In this document: positions 31,417-43,082 of the stretch, one piece after another | Layout of the letters: every line of letters begins with the position of its first letter | How positions within the stretch are numbered: the stretch's first letter is position 1 | Assembly: GCA_036346355.1 (NCBI GenBank) | Contig: CM070588.1 | Span: 17,221,914-17,285,913, forward strand | DNA from: Rhipidocladum racemiflorum | Lineage: Eukaryota; Streptophyta; Magnoliopsida; Poales; Poaceae | Length of the DNA: 64,000 nt | Reading direction: 5' to 3' | The notes under the pieces: model-generated | Told to the model about the DNA's origin: nothing | Databases searched by the model: none | The model's input: the letters and a program-made list of their open reading frames with translations, nothing else | Position numbers and translations under genes: made by a program

Positions 31417-33613
31417 TGTGACACCCCAGAATGTGACATTTTAAAATTCGGCATTTCGGTACGACTTTATAGCGTGTTTTTTGGCCGTTTCCGGGTGTTT
31501 GGGCCTCTCCGGGGGACTTTGGGCCTTGGGGGTTGAGTTGGGCCTCCGGTGGAAGGGTTTGGGCCCAAGGGGGGACTTTTGGGCAACCAAACCTAGCCCC
31601 CACCCCTTGGTGCACCCCCCCACTCCCCTCTCCCTCAGCCCTAGCCGCCACCCACCCCTCTCCCCCCCATGCGCCTCCCCTAGCCGCCACCTTGCTCCTT
31701 CCTCCCCACCACCTCTAGCCAGCCCTAGGCGAGCTCCACCCCCACCCCTTGGCCCTTGCTGCCACGCTCTTCCATGCCGTTGCCCTCGCCATTGGGGAGC
31801 TCCACGACATGAGGATCTAGCGGGATTGGCGCGTGGAGGAAGATCGGACGATTGGGAGGCGTGTTCGTCGGATTCTTCGTTCATCGGGCGAAGGTATCGC
31901 TAGGGGTAATCCTTGGGGATGGTCTAGGTGCTGTGCTATAGGATGTTTTGGTGTTGTTAGATCTAAAGGTGCTACTGCGATTGGATAGATTTAATGAAAA
32001 CTAGAGTTTGCATAGGGTTCTGGTTCGGGCAGATTGGGTGCACGACCTAGTGTTTGAGTTTTCGCAATTTTAGATTAGGAATTTGGTCGGCCGCCTGTAG
32101 AGAAAGTTGTAGATAACTTCAATACCTTTAATTGGACACCAAGAACGTCCAATTCCGCCCAGCCGTTTGAAAGTTATGATCGTTTTACCGAGAGTGTTCA
32201 AATCTATGATGTGATTGGGACAGATCGGGTTGATCTGTAGATTAGGCAATTTTAGATGTCGAATCAGCTTTTCCCAATACTTAGAGAAAGCTAGGAACTT
32301 TCCTAAGCTTCGCGATGATTGCTAGTTTGAAGCTTGCTGTCCCGGGGGACAGATTCTCTATTTTTCGGCTTTGGGAGTAGTTTGCGAAGTCGGGTTAGAT
32401 GAGCGATTGTGTACTATTTTGTGGGCACGATTTGAGTGTGTGGTATCTATGTGTAGGTGGTGTGACCCCGGGAGTTCCCTCATCCTCTCGCCAATCTGTT
32501 GCCCGCGGTTAAGGCAAATGTATTGGAATCGGTAGCGTGTTGTATGTTGCTAGTCTTGACTACATGCAAATGGATTACATGATGTGATATCTTGCCATGA
32601 TTAGTGTTTGCCCATGATATGATGAAAATGGTTTATTATGATGCTATGCAATGATTAGTTGAGTTATGTGCAAGTTGTTTATGTTTATGGCATAATTGCA
32701 TACATGGCATGAGAACTGGCCCGGTCGGTGAGAAAATCATAACTAGTCCGGTAAGGTTGGTGAGAAAGTTATGACTAATCCGGAGCGCCATTGAGTAAGT
32801 CCTACCTCGTGATTCCATCCACAGTTGTGAATGGAAGCGAGGAGTACGCACCCTCCGTCGACGGGATGGAAGGGGAAAGAGGGTGCACGCCGACGGGTGT
32901 GCACTCGGCAATACCGGTATGTGCTTCAAAGAGATATGTGCATTGCATTGCATTGCATGGATGACGTTGTTTTATGAGATGCTTATGATGTTCTATGAGA
33001 TGCATATAAATATGATTATGACAATGTTATATGAGAGTATAAATGAAGAAGTTTATGAGTTGATTCTCATGATGTGTGAATGGCATAAAGTATATATGTG
33101 AATTGTTATTGTTTTTGTACCATTGCAATACACTTTGCTGAGTGATGAACTCACGCTTGTGTTTTTATGATGTTTCTAGGTACCATGAAACCAGCATGTG
33201 GGAAAGGGAGCTAGTCACACGTCATCACTTAGCATCAAACATTTAAACAATGACATGTTCTTTCCTTTAATTGTGATGGTTATTGCATTGAACTAAATTA
33301 TAGTTTTGATGCTTCGATGGTCGTCTTGAGTAAATGATTAGTCCATATTTGACATGTGACGGTTAGGCTTATATCCTTAGTGGTATGGTGGCTAAAATTC
33401 CTGATTGTCATGTTATTGCTATCGTTCATTATGCTATCTTGATATGTTAATATTGCTGTTGCTTCAATTCATGGAAAAACAAAGGAGATGCTGCCGAAAT
33501 TTTCGGTTTTAGCATTTACTCCTTTGCTGCAATTTATCTTTATTTGTGGTATTTAGATGTTGTTTAGTCTATGTTTGGTAACATTCAGGCATACTAGATG
33601 CCGAGGTGTTATA
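31417..33613 (+). mobile_element. Solo LTR D2
   Basis: 2197 bp in plus orientation, flanked by perfect 5-bp duplications TAAAA (31412-31416, 33614-33618). It starts TGTGACACCCC and ends GCCGAGGTGTTATA, where the usual terminal CA has become TA. Leader with a donor-like GCGAAG/GTATCG near 31893, exon-like block 32457-32513 bounded by GTGTAG and GCAAAT, hairpin TGAGT/ACTCA at 33139-33153 and TTTCTAG at about 33180. No internal domain between the duplications, hence solo. Confidence 0.92.
32457..32513 (+). other. Exon-like block in solo LTR D2
   Basis: 57 nt; in the family A phase it reads GVTPGVPSSSRQSVARG then a stop at the block's end. D1 and D3 read close variants. Confidence 0.45.
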
Positions 33614-34696
33614 TAAAAGGCTTTTCCTCACCTTGGAATCTCCTTCAAGCCCTCCTTTTCGTGCTCACCCTCACCCTGAAAATCTTCACAAGGAGAGAGA
33701 GAGAGGGAGCAAGAACTCTCTCACTCTCTCCCATCCCCTTCCCCTTTTAATCCTCAAAACCCTTCCAAAAACTGAGATTGGACTTATGCATGTCCCACCA
33801 AATTGAAGCTAGGGTCAAGAGCTTCATATCCATCGAATTGGATTTTTTATGCACCAAGTATTGGGTGAGTTGTAATCAATTTTCTTCCTCCCATGTTCTG
33901 AAATTTTTGCCATTTGAGACTCATTTCATTCTTCTCCATGAACTCCATCATCAAACCTTGAACCAGTGGTGCATGTCGTGTTGAAAGTTTAACGAGGGGG
34001 AGTAGGCACTGCTACAAGCTCAAGAGGAGGAGGCATTGTCCGCACTAGCAAATGGGGGGTGGCGAACATGGAGATCGGCATCCTATACGCCTCGTCAACC
34101 CATTGGAACCCGAGGACACCGGATCGCCCGGATACCATCTTTTGGATGAGTTTTCCGAGGGATTCCTTAGGGACGTTTGAGTAGTCTCGATTGAGCTCGT
34201 TGTGAACCTTATGTAGTGGTGAGCTGTCTTAATTTGAATTTATGTAATAGACTACGTCATGGAACATAGACTATGCACTCATGTGATTGCCTTGGAACTT
34301 TGTTGTTGTTATCATGGATGTTATTGTGGTTCAAGGACTTTCATATTTTGTTACTTTGTGAATGTGAAGCACGTTTCCTTGCTGCATACATGTGGATATT
34401 ATATGTGTACTGTCGGGAAACGAATTTGCAAATTCGGACCCTCTGTGTAGTCAGCACTAGTCCAGGATCATGCTAGTGCACACAATCTCAACATCGGAAC
34501 ATATCACAATCATACTCAACGAATAGTAAAGTACTTTATAGAAAGGAAATATAACAGGTTGCTCAACCTTATGGTCAAGTTACAAAAGTATGCCTCGCAG
34601 GGCTAAAGTCTTATTCAAAAATAATCTGCAGCGGAAAAATAAAGAAAACGCGTGACGCCAACCAATATGCCACAGGCAACTGACTGGGCTCTCCCC

Positions 34697-34755
34697 CTAG
34701 CTTGTCGGCTCTTCCTGGAGCTCCTCCTCCAGTGCTGGCATTGATTCTTCTTCAA
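34697..34755 (-). other. Putative LTR-encoded terminal coding exon (A 3' LTR)
   Basis: On the minus strand, after AACATCAG, 59 nt read TT plus 19 codons ending in TAG; with the G left by the 81-nt block this gives VEEESMPALEEELQEEPTS and stop. The copies at about 56512-56570 and 61776-61834 keep the peptide (VEEESTPALEEELQEEP) while differing mostly at third codon positions (10:2:2 for positions 3:1:2). Confidence 0.6.
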
Positions 34756-35962
34756 CTGATGTTGTATTGTGGCAAGGGTGAGTACTTGGTACTCAGCAAG
34801 TCATGCACAGTATGCAACTAATATTCTATATGCATGGCTTAATACAAAGGATAGGTTAACAGGTTCATTTGCAGTAAAGCAGCAATTAGCAAGTAACATA
34901 AGTAGATTCCAAAGCAATAGAAGTAATGTAGTATCAATAACTTTTCCAGGAGTTAAGTAAACACTTTCCCTTTCCTAATCCACATTTCCATCAACGTCAT
35001 CATTAAACCCAACCAAACTTTTCAAGTCCAAGTTGTTTTCATGAAAGTCTAACCCTTGACTGTAATTCCCGAGCAATGTCCAATACCGCGGACATGGCTA
35101 TTCGAATAGATTTTACACTCTGCAGAGGTTATGCACTTTACCCACAAGATACAGCCAAACACCACAAAGGCGAGTGTCCGTAACAAAGTCTTTCGGAAAC
35201 TTCTAACAGCACAAGCAGGCCTCCCCGGTTATTGCACACTAGCCCTTCCTTTAGCAAAGGCGAAGTCTAGGCCAATCAACCGTTAGATGGGTACCAGACC
35301 GTAGCCCCGGTACGCTCCCCCGTACAACTACACAAAAGGTATAGTTGACACCCCGAGGTCCCACAGGTACGTTATTAGCAAATTAATCAACTAGGTCCAT
35401 CCCATTACAGACATGTGGTTGCACATTTGACTCAGTTCAAAGGCTTGCAAGGTTAAGTCCTTAGGTTGACCAGGGCAAGACTACCCGAAGAACCAAATCA
35501 ACTTCCCTGGTGCCAATCACGGCCCACGATATCATTCTTGCCACATGCCCCGGTCTAAATCTATTTATCGAACCCCAGTTGATTACCATACACCACGTGC
35601 CATCGATAACAACATCAATAACACATGACACTTCTCAAAAACATGTTCCATATGTCATTAAGTCAATGTTAACATGTAATTATCCAAAATCATGTTGTGA
35701 CTACGTGGCAGGTCTAAGCAATATACTACAACGGTCTAATTACTCAAGTTGGCAATTTAATAATGTCCAACTAAATAATCCACAACTAGGGTGACAAGGA
35801 ACTCATGGCATACAATTATATACGTCAAGGTGTTATACGGCAACTAGGTATTTAACTAACCCCATAATTAATCAACATAAATTCCAATTAAATTAGCATG
35901 CAATACTTTGAAACAACATAATTTCAAAAAAATGGGCTCAACATGGTCAAAGCACAACTTGC

Positions 35963-36043
35963 CTTCAAAGAGTACTTGATCTTGGTCTTGAGCTGAATCC
36001 TGGGTCAACACTTCGCCTTCGAAGCCCTTGGGTACTTCAATGT
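35963..36043 (-). other. Putative LTR-encoded coding exon (A 3' LTR)
   Basis: 81 nt bounded by GAGTAG and GCAAGT on the minus strand; reads IEVPKGFEGEVLTQ then DSAQDQDQVLFE. Homologous to 1572-1652, 57487-57567 and 63043-63123. Confidence 0.6.
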
Positions 36044-36786
36044 CTACTCGTAATGCGTGCAAATAGCAATAAATAAATAAAAAAGTACATGCACATTGCT
36101 CAAAACCTCAAATAAAGTCCATAAATAGAAAGGGCATAATTTTACGAATTTTTAGAAGTTGGAATCGCCCAAATCGGAATTAAAATGCAAAAGTTATAAT
36201 TGTTTAAAGTTAAAGAATCTATTAATTAAATATAAACAGAGAAAATTTCATACTAAAAAATTAATTAAAATTCATATTTAAATAGATCTCAATTTTATAA
36301 CAATTTAGAAACTAGAATCGTTCAAATCGGAGTTAAAACGCAAAAATTATAAGCGTTTGAAGTTTGAAAATTCAAATAAATCAATAAACTGAATTAATTC
36401 ATTTATTTTTCTATTGGAAAATCAATTTATTGCGTCAGCAGGACACGTGGACCAATCAGAAGCCGCCATGTCGCCTCGGGTCCATGGACCCAGCGCACGG
36501 CACGGCTCGGGTCTACCGTGGACCCGGCCCTCGTGGACTTGTCTCACTGATATGTGGACCCCTCGGGTGACGTTAGCGTGATGTCACCGCGCCTTGGCCA
36601 CACGGTACTGACACGCGGGCCCCACCGTGACGTCAGCGGTGAAGTCATGGTGCGGTTGGCTGTCTCGCTGACACGCGGGCCCCACGCTAACGTCACGCGT
36701 GACGTCAGCGTCGACCGGGCGACGCTGCGCTGACCACGCCGGTCCATCTACCGGACACGTGGCGCAATCTGGGCCGTTGGTTTGAA

Positions 36787-38902
36787 TGTGACACTATGGT
36801 ATGGTGTGACATTATAAAATGTGAAATTAGAGAATAAAACCTTTCGGCTTGAGGTTTACTCGCGTTTTTAGGCCTTATGAAGTGATGTGACACCACGGAG
36901 TGTCGTAACCTTATAAAAGGTGCATGATGAGGTCAAAAACATTATGAAATATGGTATGGGAGGTTAAAACCATATGGTAGGAGGTTTAATAGCGTTTTCG
37001 GGCCATTTCCGGGGTTTTGGGCCTTTCCGGGGGAGTTTGGGCCTAAAAGAGGGGGTTGTGGGCTTTGGTGGGATGGAGTATGAGTCCATTTAGGACTAGG
37101 ATTCCTTTTGGGCTGGTTTAAGGGGCTCCCCCTGCCCCTTGTGTGCGCCACCCTGCCATTGTGTGCGCCCCCACTTCCTCCTCCCTTGCCCTAGCCGCCC
37201 CACCTCCTCTCCTCCCCCTTATGGCCGTGCGCCCCTTCCCCTTGCCCCCATTGCTCCCCACCTCTCCACCACCTCTCCTCCACCCCCCTTGATACCCTAG
37301 GGTAGTCTCCCCACCCCTGCACCTCGAGGATCCATCCATTGGAGCGAGGAGCGAGGAGCGAACCGGGAAGAGATCCTTTCAGTTTTCGTGAGTCGGGCAA
37401 AGGTATGGCCATGGGAATCCTTGGGGTTGGTCTAGGTACTGTTCTAAGGGTGTTTATCAAGTTTTTAGATCAATTGGTGGTGCTGGAATTGAGTAGATTG
37501 GATTAGATCTAGATGTTGCCACGTTCTCTGTTTTGGACAGCATGAGCAGTCGACCTAGGGCTTAGGTTTTTGCCAATTTAGAGTCAGATCTGGTCGTATG
37601 CATGTTGAAGAAGTTGTAGATAATTTCATTATCTTTCAGTGGATATAAAGAACGTCCAATTCCGCCCAGCCGTTTGAAAGTTATGGCTGTTTTACCGAAA
37701 GCGCAGTTAAAATCAGACGTGATTGGAACAGATCACGGTATTTTGTAGATTAAACAACTTTAGAGTCCGAATCAGTCTTTCCATATACCTAGAGAAAGTT
37801 GGGAAATTTCCTAAGCTACGCGAGGATGTACTCTTTCCATCAGCCTTTTGGAAGGTTGCTGTCCCGACGGGACAGAATCTCTGTTTTTGGGTTTTGCGAG
37901 TAGTTGGCAATGTCGGGGTAGATGAGGGTTTGCGTACTATTTTGTGGATATGATTGTGAGTGTGTGGTACCTATGTGCAGGTGGTGTGACCCCGGGAGTG
38001 CCCTCTTCATCTCGCCAACTGGCCGCCTCGTGGTTGAGGCAAGTGTATTGGAATGGGTAGCGAATTGTGGGTTGTTTGATTGATTGAGATTGAAATTTGA
38101 ATATATGATATGTTCACATGCCATGCTTTAATGTTTGCCATTGATATGATGAATATGTTTGTTATGTGATGATGCCATGTGTTAATGTACAAGTTATCCA
38201 TGATGATGCCATATGTTAATGTACAAGTTATTCATGATGTTGGCATATTTGCATACATGGCATGATACATGGCCCGGGCGGTGAGAAAGTCTTAACTAGT
38301 CCGGGGAAGGTCGGTGAGAAAGTTATGACTGTTCTAGAGAGCCAATGAGTAAGTCCTACATCGTGATTCCATTCACTGCGGTAAACGGAAGCGAGGAGTA
38401 GGCACCCTCCATCTTCGGGATGGAAGGGGGGAGAGGGTGCACACCGACGGGTGTGTACTCAACCATATCGGTATGAGTTTCCAAGGAGACATGAGCATCG
38501 CATTGCATTGCATACATAATGATGATGATAATGTTATATGTTCATGAATGAGATGGTTTACATGATGTGAGATATTATTGCCATGCAATTGTTCTTGTTG
38601 TACCATTGCAATATACTTGCTGAGTGATGAACTCACACTTGTGTTTTATGTTGTTTTTAGGTACGTTGACACCGGCATGCGGGAAAAGGGCTTAGCGGCA
38701 CTTCATCACATAATTTTCCACACATTTAGACTATAATTACCCTTCAGAGTTGAGATCATGATTCTAGTGTGATGAAACTAGGATTATGATTTGTTCATAT
38801 GCTTGATTACATCCTTCACTTCGTATTAGATTATGAGATGGTTAATTCCATTTTGGTAGACTTAAATTGCTGCTATATTACCCATTGATGCTGCCTTGGA
38901 TG
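36787..38902 (+). mobile_element. D3: truncated D-type LTR inside element A 3' LTR
   Basis: Starts TGTGACACTATGG. Its first ~100 bp are present twice in diverged form (36787-36873 and 36889-37005; both contain a GGTTTA..GCGTTTT..GGCC pattern). It then follows D1/D2: C-rich leader, donor-like GCAAAG/GTATGG near 37401, exon-like block 37981-38038, hairpin near 38620, and TTTTTAG/GTACG. The right end stops at GGATGTAAC without GGTGTTACA, no target duplication is visible, and about 220 bp of LTR A are missing at the site. So a deletion removed its right end together with adjacent LTR A sequence. Confidence 0.75.
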
Positions 38903-39057
38903 TAACGGTCTAGATCTAATCTGGTTTCTATGGTCAAAGGAATGACGTGGACTCACCGTGACCGTGCGATGAAGATCCGACGGTGGATAGAGCTCGCGGT
39001 CCGTCGATGGCGCGTGGCGGAGCTGGGTTGCCGGGGACAGAGACGATGACACGGGGA

Positions 39058-39530
39058 TAGGGATGGCAAAAATACCCGTGGGTCCGGGTACCCGCGGGTA
39101 CCCGACCCGATAGGTCCGGGTCCGGGTCCAAATTTGGACCCACGGGTATAGTAGTTCGGGTCCGGGTCCGGGTCTCATGTTGGACCCGTGGGTACCCAGA
39201 CCCGGACCCGACTCTAAGGTATAAGGGGAGGTGAACTCAAAATAAATTAGCATGCACCCTTGTCACAAGCCACAACATAGCTCAATGGAGGGAACTATGT
39301 GATTGAATCAAGAGGTCTTGTGTTCAAACCCCATTCTAGCCAACTTTTTTCTATTTTATTTGAATACCTCATGCATGCACACCTCAAACCGGTTCGGGTC
39401 CGGGTACCCGTCGGGTCCGGGTCCGAGATTGGACCCGTGACTGATTTCGGGTCCGGGTCCGGAATTCGGGTCTCGGGTCCGGGTCCACGGAGGTTGGACC
39501 CGGATGGACCCGGACCTGTTGCCATCCCTA
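39058..39530. mobile_element. hAT-like MITE (473 bp)
   Basis: Perfect 12-bp terminal inverted repeats TAGGGATGGCAA / TTGCCATCCCTA and perfect 8-bp target duplication CACGGGGA (39050-39057, 39531-39538). The empty site is present in the 5' LTR near 58630. The 8-bp duplication and TAGGG ends are typical of hAT elements. No transposase. Subterminal regions are filled with GGGTCCGGGT-type words in both orientations, and the centre has a tRNA-like segment (39278-39331). Confidence 0.93.
39278..39331 (+). other. tRNA-like segment inside the MITE (possible pol III promoter relic)
   Basis: TAGCTCAATGG resembles the tRNA A box and GTGTTCAAACCC resembles a B box, about 32 bp apart, followed by a T6 run at 39345. 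The sequence is not a functional tRNA; it looks like a SINE or tRNA-derived insert. Confidence 0.4.
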
Positions 39531-39892
39531 CACGGGGAACGGCGTTGTGGCCGTGCTCCGGTGAAGTGGATGATAGCCTCCGACGCGTCTTGTCCTTGCG
39601 GTTCCGGATGAAGGCTCGGTTACGGCGGAGGACGGAGGACGGCGGCAGAAACAGCGGAAAACCGCGGCGAAAACCTAATCCAATTACGGTGAGCGATTGC
39701 GGCGCGACCACAGCGGCTTGAGCTCGAAGAGTTAAGGCTACGGGTGCGCACGGAAGAGGGCTACACGACAGGGGTGGCGGCGCATGAAATAGGGCCCTCG
39801 GCATCTGTGAAAACCGTAGAAACCGAGGCCCACTCGGCGGCGGCGGTGGAATCCGAATTGGATTCGGATTGGGCGACGTGGCGCAACGATGG

Positions 39893-39914
39893 CCGTTGGA
39901 TCAAGATCCAACGG
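39893..39914. repeat. Palindrome in LTR A
   Basis: CCGTTGGATC-AA-GATCCAACGG. Equivalents lie at 194-211 (copy A1) and 58982-59003 (A 5' LTR), all upstream of the TATA-like box. Confidence 0.6.
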
Positions 39915-40314
39915 TCATGCGGCTAGGCTCGGGCACGACGCGATTGGGCGCGAATGTGGTCCGGGTCGGGCTCGAGTCGGACTCAGGTCCGGCTCGGTCG
40001 CATGAAGAGTGCAAACCCACTCGGCTATTTCCAGCGATTTAATATTCAAAACAATTTCTAGAAATTCAAATAATTCGAGAAAAATAGCAAAATAATCAGA
40101 AAAATTCCAGAAAAATTCTAGAAAATACTTTGAGACATTTTGGACTCAAATAAAATATTTCCACCAAAACTTTATTTAAAACTTTTAATTCTTTAATTAT
40201 TTCAAAAGGGAATAAATTCAAATTAAATCCAAATAAACTCCAGAAAATTCCAAAAATTCACCAAAGTGCAAAATAACATTCAAACTTATAAAAAGCAAAA
40301 ATTGGGGTGTTACA

Positions 40315-40330
40315 AACCTCCCCCCTTAAC
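40315..40330 (-). other. Polypurine tract of element A
   Basis: Minus strand GTTAAGGGGGGAGGTT directly before the 3' LTR start TGTAACACCCC. Confidence 0.85.
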
Positions 40331-40349
40331 AGAATCTCGTCCCCGAGAT

Positions 40350-41723
40350 TCAGGGCTTACGAAAGAATAGGTTCGGAAACTCTTTCTTCAAATCCTCCTC
40401 GTGCTCCCAAGTTGCTTCGCTCTCTGCATGGTTGCTCCACTGAACTCTGCAGAAACGTGTCGATTTATTTCTCATCTCTCGATCCATGGTGTCCAGAATC
40501 TTGACGGGGTGCTCCTTGTAGGTCAGATCTTCCTGCAGCTTGATCGATTCCAAGGGTGTTTGCTCGTCTGGCACTCGGAGACACTTCTTCAGCTGGGACA
40601 CGTGGAACACATCATGCACTCCCGCTAATGATTGTGGCAACTCCAACTGGTAAGCAACTTTGCCTCTGCGGCTCAAAATCTTAAATTGTCCAACATATCG
40701 CGGTGCGAGTTTCCCTTTGGCATGGAACCTCCTAACTCCCTTGAGAGGTGTAACTCTGAGGTATACAAAATCTTCTGGTTCAAAACTCAGATCCCGGTGG
40801 CGATTATCGGCGTAGCTCTTCTGTCTCGATTGGGCTACCTTCAATCTTTCTCTGATCATGGCAATCTGTTCTTCAGCTTCTTGAAGAATGTCTGGCCCAA
40901 AAACACAGCGTTCACCTGTCTCATTCCAGTTCAATGGCGTCTGATAAGGTCGACCATACAGTGCCTCAAAAGGTGACATCTGTAGACTGGCCTGATAATT
41001 GTTATTGTAGCAGAATTCGGCATACGGCAGACTCTTGTCCCAAGAGGTTGCATAGGCTAATGTACAAGCTCTTAACGTGTCCTCTAAAATCTGATTAACT
41101 CTTTCGGTCTGTCCATCCATCTGTGGATGATATGCTGTACTAAAGTTCAGATGGATCCCCATGGCTTCATGCAGCTTATTCCAGAATCTCGAGGTAAATT
41201 GGGTACCTCGGTCCAAAACAATCTTCTTCGGCACTCCATGCAAACAGACGATCCTGGTCATGTACAACTCTGCTAATTTATCTCCCGAGTAAGTGGTCCT
41301 TATTGGGATGAAATGGGCGACCTTAGTCAAGCGATCCACTATAACCCATATGGATTCATAACCTCCTTGAGTTTTAGGCAAACCCGTAATGAAATCCATT
41401 CCGATTTCCTCCCATTTCCATTCAGGTATCTTCAACGGTTGAAGCAATCCTGCTGGCCTCTTATGCATTGCTTTGACTCTCTGGCATATGTCTCACAATG
41501 CAACATGCTCGGCGACTTTCCGCTTCATGTTTGGCCACCAGAATCTTTCCTTCAGGTCTTGGTACATCTTGGCACTTCCTGGATGAATGGAATACTTGGA
41601 GTCATGGGCTTCTTCAAGAATCAGCTGCTTCAGCTCTTTCTTGTTCGGCACACAAATGCGATCCTTAATCCACAACGTGCCTTGCTCATCTAGTCTGAAA
41701 TCCTTAGCCTTGCTCTCGTCCAT
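40350..41723 (-). pseudogene. Element A integrase with chromodomain-like tail
   Basis: Two frames. 41723-41493 holds the zinc-binding start (HPGSAKMYQDLKERFWW) and stops at VAL where RC of the HHCC motif is expected. 41468-40350 (372 residues) continues with HKRPAGLLQPL, the core Asp (IGMDFITGLPKT), second Asp (VLDRGTQFTSRFW), the Glu (DGQTERVNQILEDTL), the CYNNNYQASLQMSPFEALYG segment, GVHDVFHVSQLKKCL and the chromodomain-like RFCRVQWSNHAESE ... EEDLKKEFPNLF. The catalytic triad is present; the stop in the zinc-binding motif inactivates it. Confidence 0.9.
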
Positions 41724-41774
41724 CTTGGACTTAATTCTGTGGATCTTGTCGTCATCCTTCTGTCCTCCTCTAAT

Positions 41775-43080
41775 CTAATCCTCCAGAATAGGCTTTACTT
41801 CCAATGTGGCCAAGAATCCCTCGTGTACCACCTTAATCTGCATCTTCTGAAACTCCTTGCATAGCTTGTCCTGACTTGTGGCTATCAACATATTCACGGT
41901 ATGGCTTTTCCGACTCAAGGCATTCGCCCCCACATTGGCCTTCCTGGGATGATAATGGATCCCAACATTGTAGTCCTTGATCAATTCTAGCCATATCCTC
42001 TGCCTCATATTCAGATTCGATTGGGTGAAGATGTATTTAAGACTCTTATGGTCCGTATATACTTCGCATCTATTTCTAATCAGGTAGTGTCGCCACAACT
42101 TCAAGGCATGCACTACAGCTGCTAGCTCTAAGTCATGCGTCGGATAATTCTCCTCATGTGGTCTCAACTGTCTTGACGCATATGCAACAACCTTTCTGTT
42201 CTGCATCAACACACATCCAAGTCCTTGGCGCGATGCATCACAATAAATATCGAAGCTTTGATTGACGTCCGGTAGAACTAACACCGGTGCTGATGTCAAT
42301 CATTTGTTCAGCTCCTAAAAACCTTTTTCGCACTCCGGCGTCCATGTGAACTTCTTCTCCTTCTTCAACAATTGCGTAAGGGGTCTCGCAATCGTTGAAA
42401 AGCCTTCGATGAAGCGGCGGTACTAACCTGCCATCCCAAGAAAACTCCGAATCTAGGTCACCATCTTCGGCAGTTCCCAATGTAACACAGCTTCCACTTT
42501 GCTTGGATCAACAGCGACTCCTTCTGCGGTCATTACATGTCCAAGGAATTCCACCTTGTCTTTCCAGAAATCACACTTGCTGAACTTGGCGAAGAGTTGT
42601 TGTTCTCTCAGCTTCTCCAAAACTCGCCTCAAGTGCTCTGCATGTTCATCCTTTGTCTTGGAGTAGACTAGGATGTCATCTATGAACACAACAACAAACT
42701 TGTCCAAATATTCCATGAAGACTTTATTCATCGTCTTCATGAAGTAAGCTGGCGCATTCGTCAGACCAAAGGACATAACGGTAAGCTCGTAATGTCCGTA
42801 TCTTGACGAGAATGTGGTCTTCGGAATATCCTCTGATCGGATCTTCAACTGGTTATATCCTGACCTCAAATCAATCTTGGAGAAAACTCCGGCTCCTCTC
42901 AACTAATCAAACAGATCATCGATCCTGGGTAGCGGGTACTTGTTCTTCACGGTGACTTCGTTGAGTGCACGATAATCAATGCACATCCTGAAACTCCCGT
43001 CCTTCTTCTTGACGAACAGAACTGGCGCTCCCCACGGCGACGAACTTGGTCTGATGAATCCTTTCTCCATCAACTCTTCA
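41775..43080 (-). pseudogene. Element A reverse transcriptase and RNase H (broken)
   Basis: RT core at 42902-42453: GAGVFSKIDLRSGYNQLKI, MSFGLTNAPAYFMKTMN, the catalytic VVFIDDILVYSK and FLGHVMTAEGVAVDPSKV. The thumb is in another frame (42480-42238). RNase H lies at 42299-41775: FDIYCDASRQGLGCVLMQ, NYPTHDLELAAVVHALKL, YTDHKSLKYIFTQ. Stops and frameshifts fall near 42903, 42455, 42300 and 41774. All catalytic motifs are visible, so damage is recent relative to divergence of the family. Confidence 0.9.
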
Positions 43081-43082
43081 AG

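Larger units (their letters stand above)
31061..34410 (+). mobile_element. Element C (old gypsy), left part, interrupted by D2
   Basis: Starts TGTAACAGCCCAAAA at 31061, an LTR-like start. It continues 31061-31416, is broken by D2, and resumes 33614-34410, where element A interrupts it. Removing D2 and A joins it to 59413 and to a gypsy gag-protease pseudogene starting at 59493. A purine run (GAGAGAGAGAGGGAG, about 33692) and AT-rich sequence are present; no coding in this part. I found neither the LTR's right end nor a primer site, so a deletion is likely. Confidence 0.55.
34411..40314 (-). repeat. 3' LTR of element A (with D3 and MITE inside)
   Basis: On plus, starts TGTCGGGAAACG and ends ATTGGGGTGTTACA. 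Compared with the 5' LTR copy it contains the D3 fragment (36787-38902), which replaces about 220 bp, and the MITE 39058-39530. It keeps the region 35140-35400 that the 5' LTR has lost. Putative coding blocks: 35963-36043 and 34697-34755. Confidence 0.93.

Noticed and set aside
31883..32513. A complete coding frame for the D-type LTR leader joined to its exon-like block
   Set aside because: D1 and D2 differ by one base just before the donor, so the entering phase is not consistent. I kept only the block itself as a weaker observation.
34259..34476. Short Cys-rich frames near 34259-34476
   Set aside because: They cross the junction between element C and LTR A, so they cannot be a native gene.
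38873..39804. Long frames across the hAT-like MITE in LTR A
   Set aside because: They run through the MITE insertion and GGGTCCGGGT repeats; the uninterrupted LTR copy does not have them.
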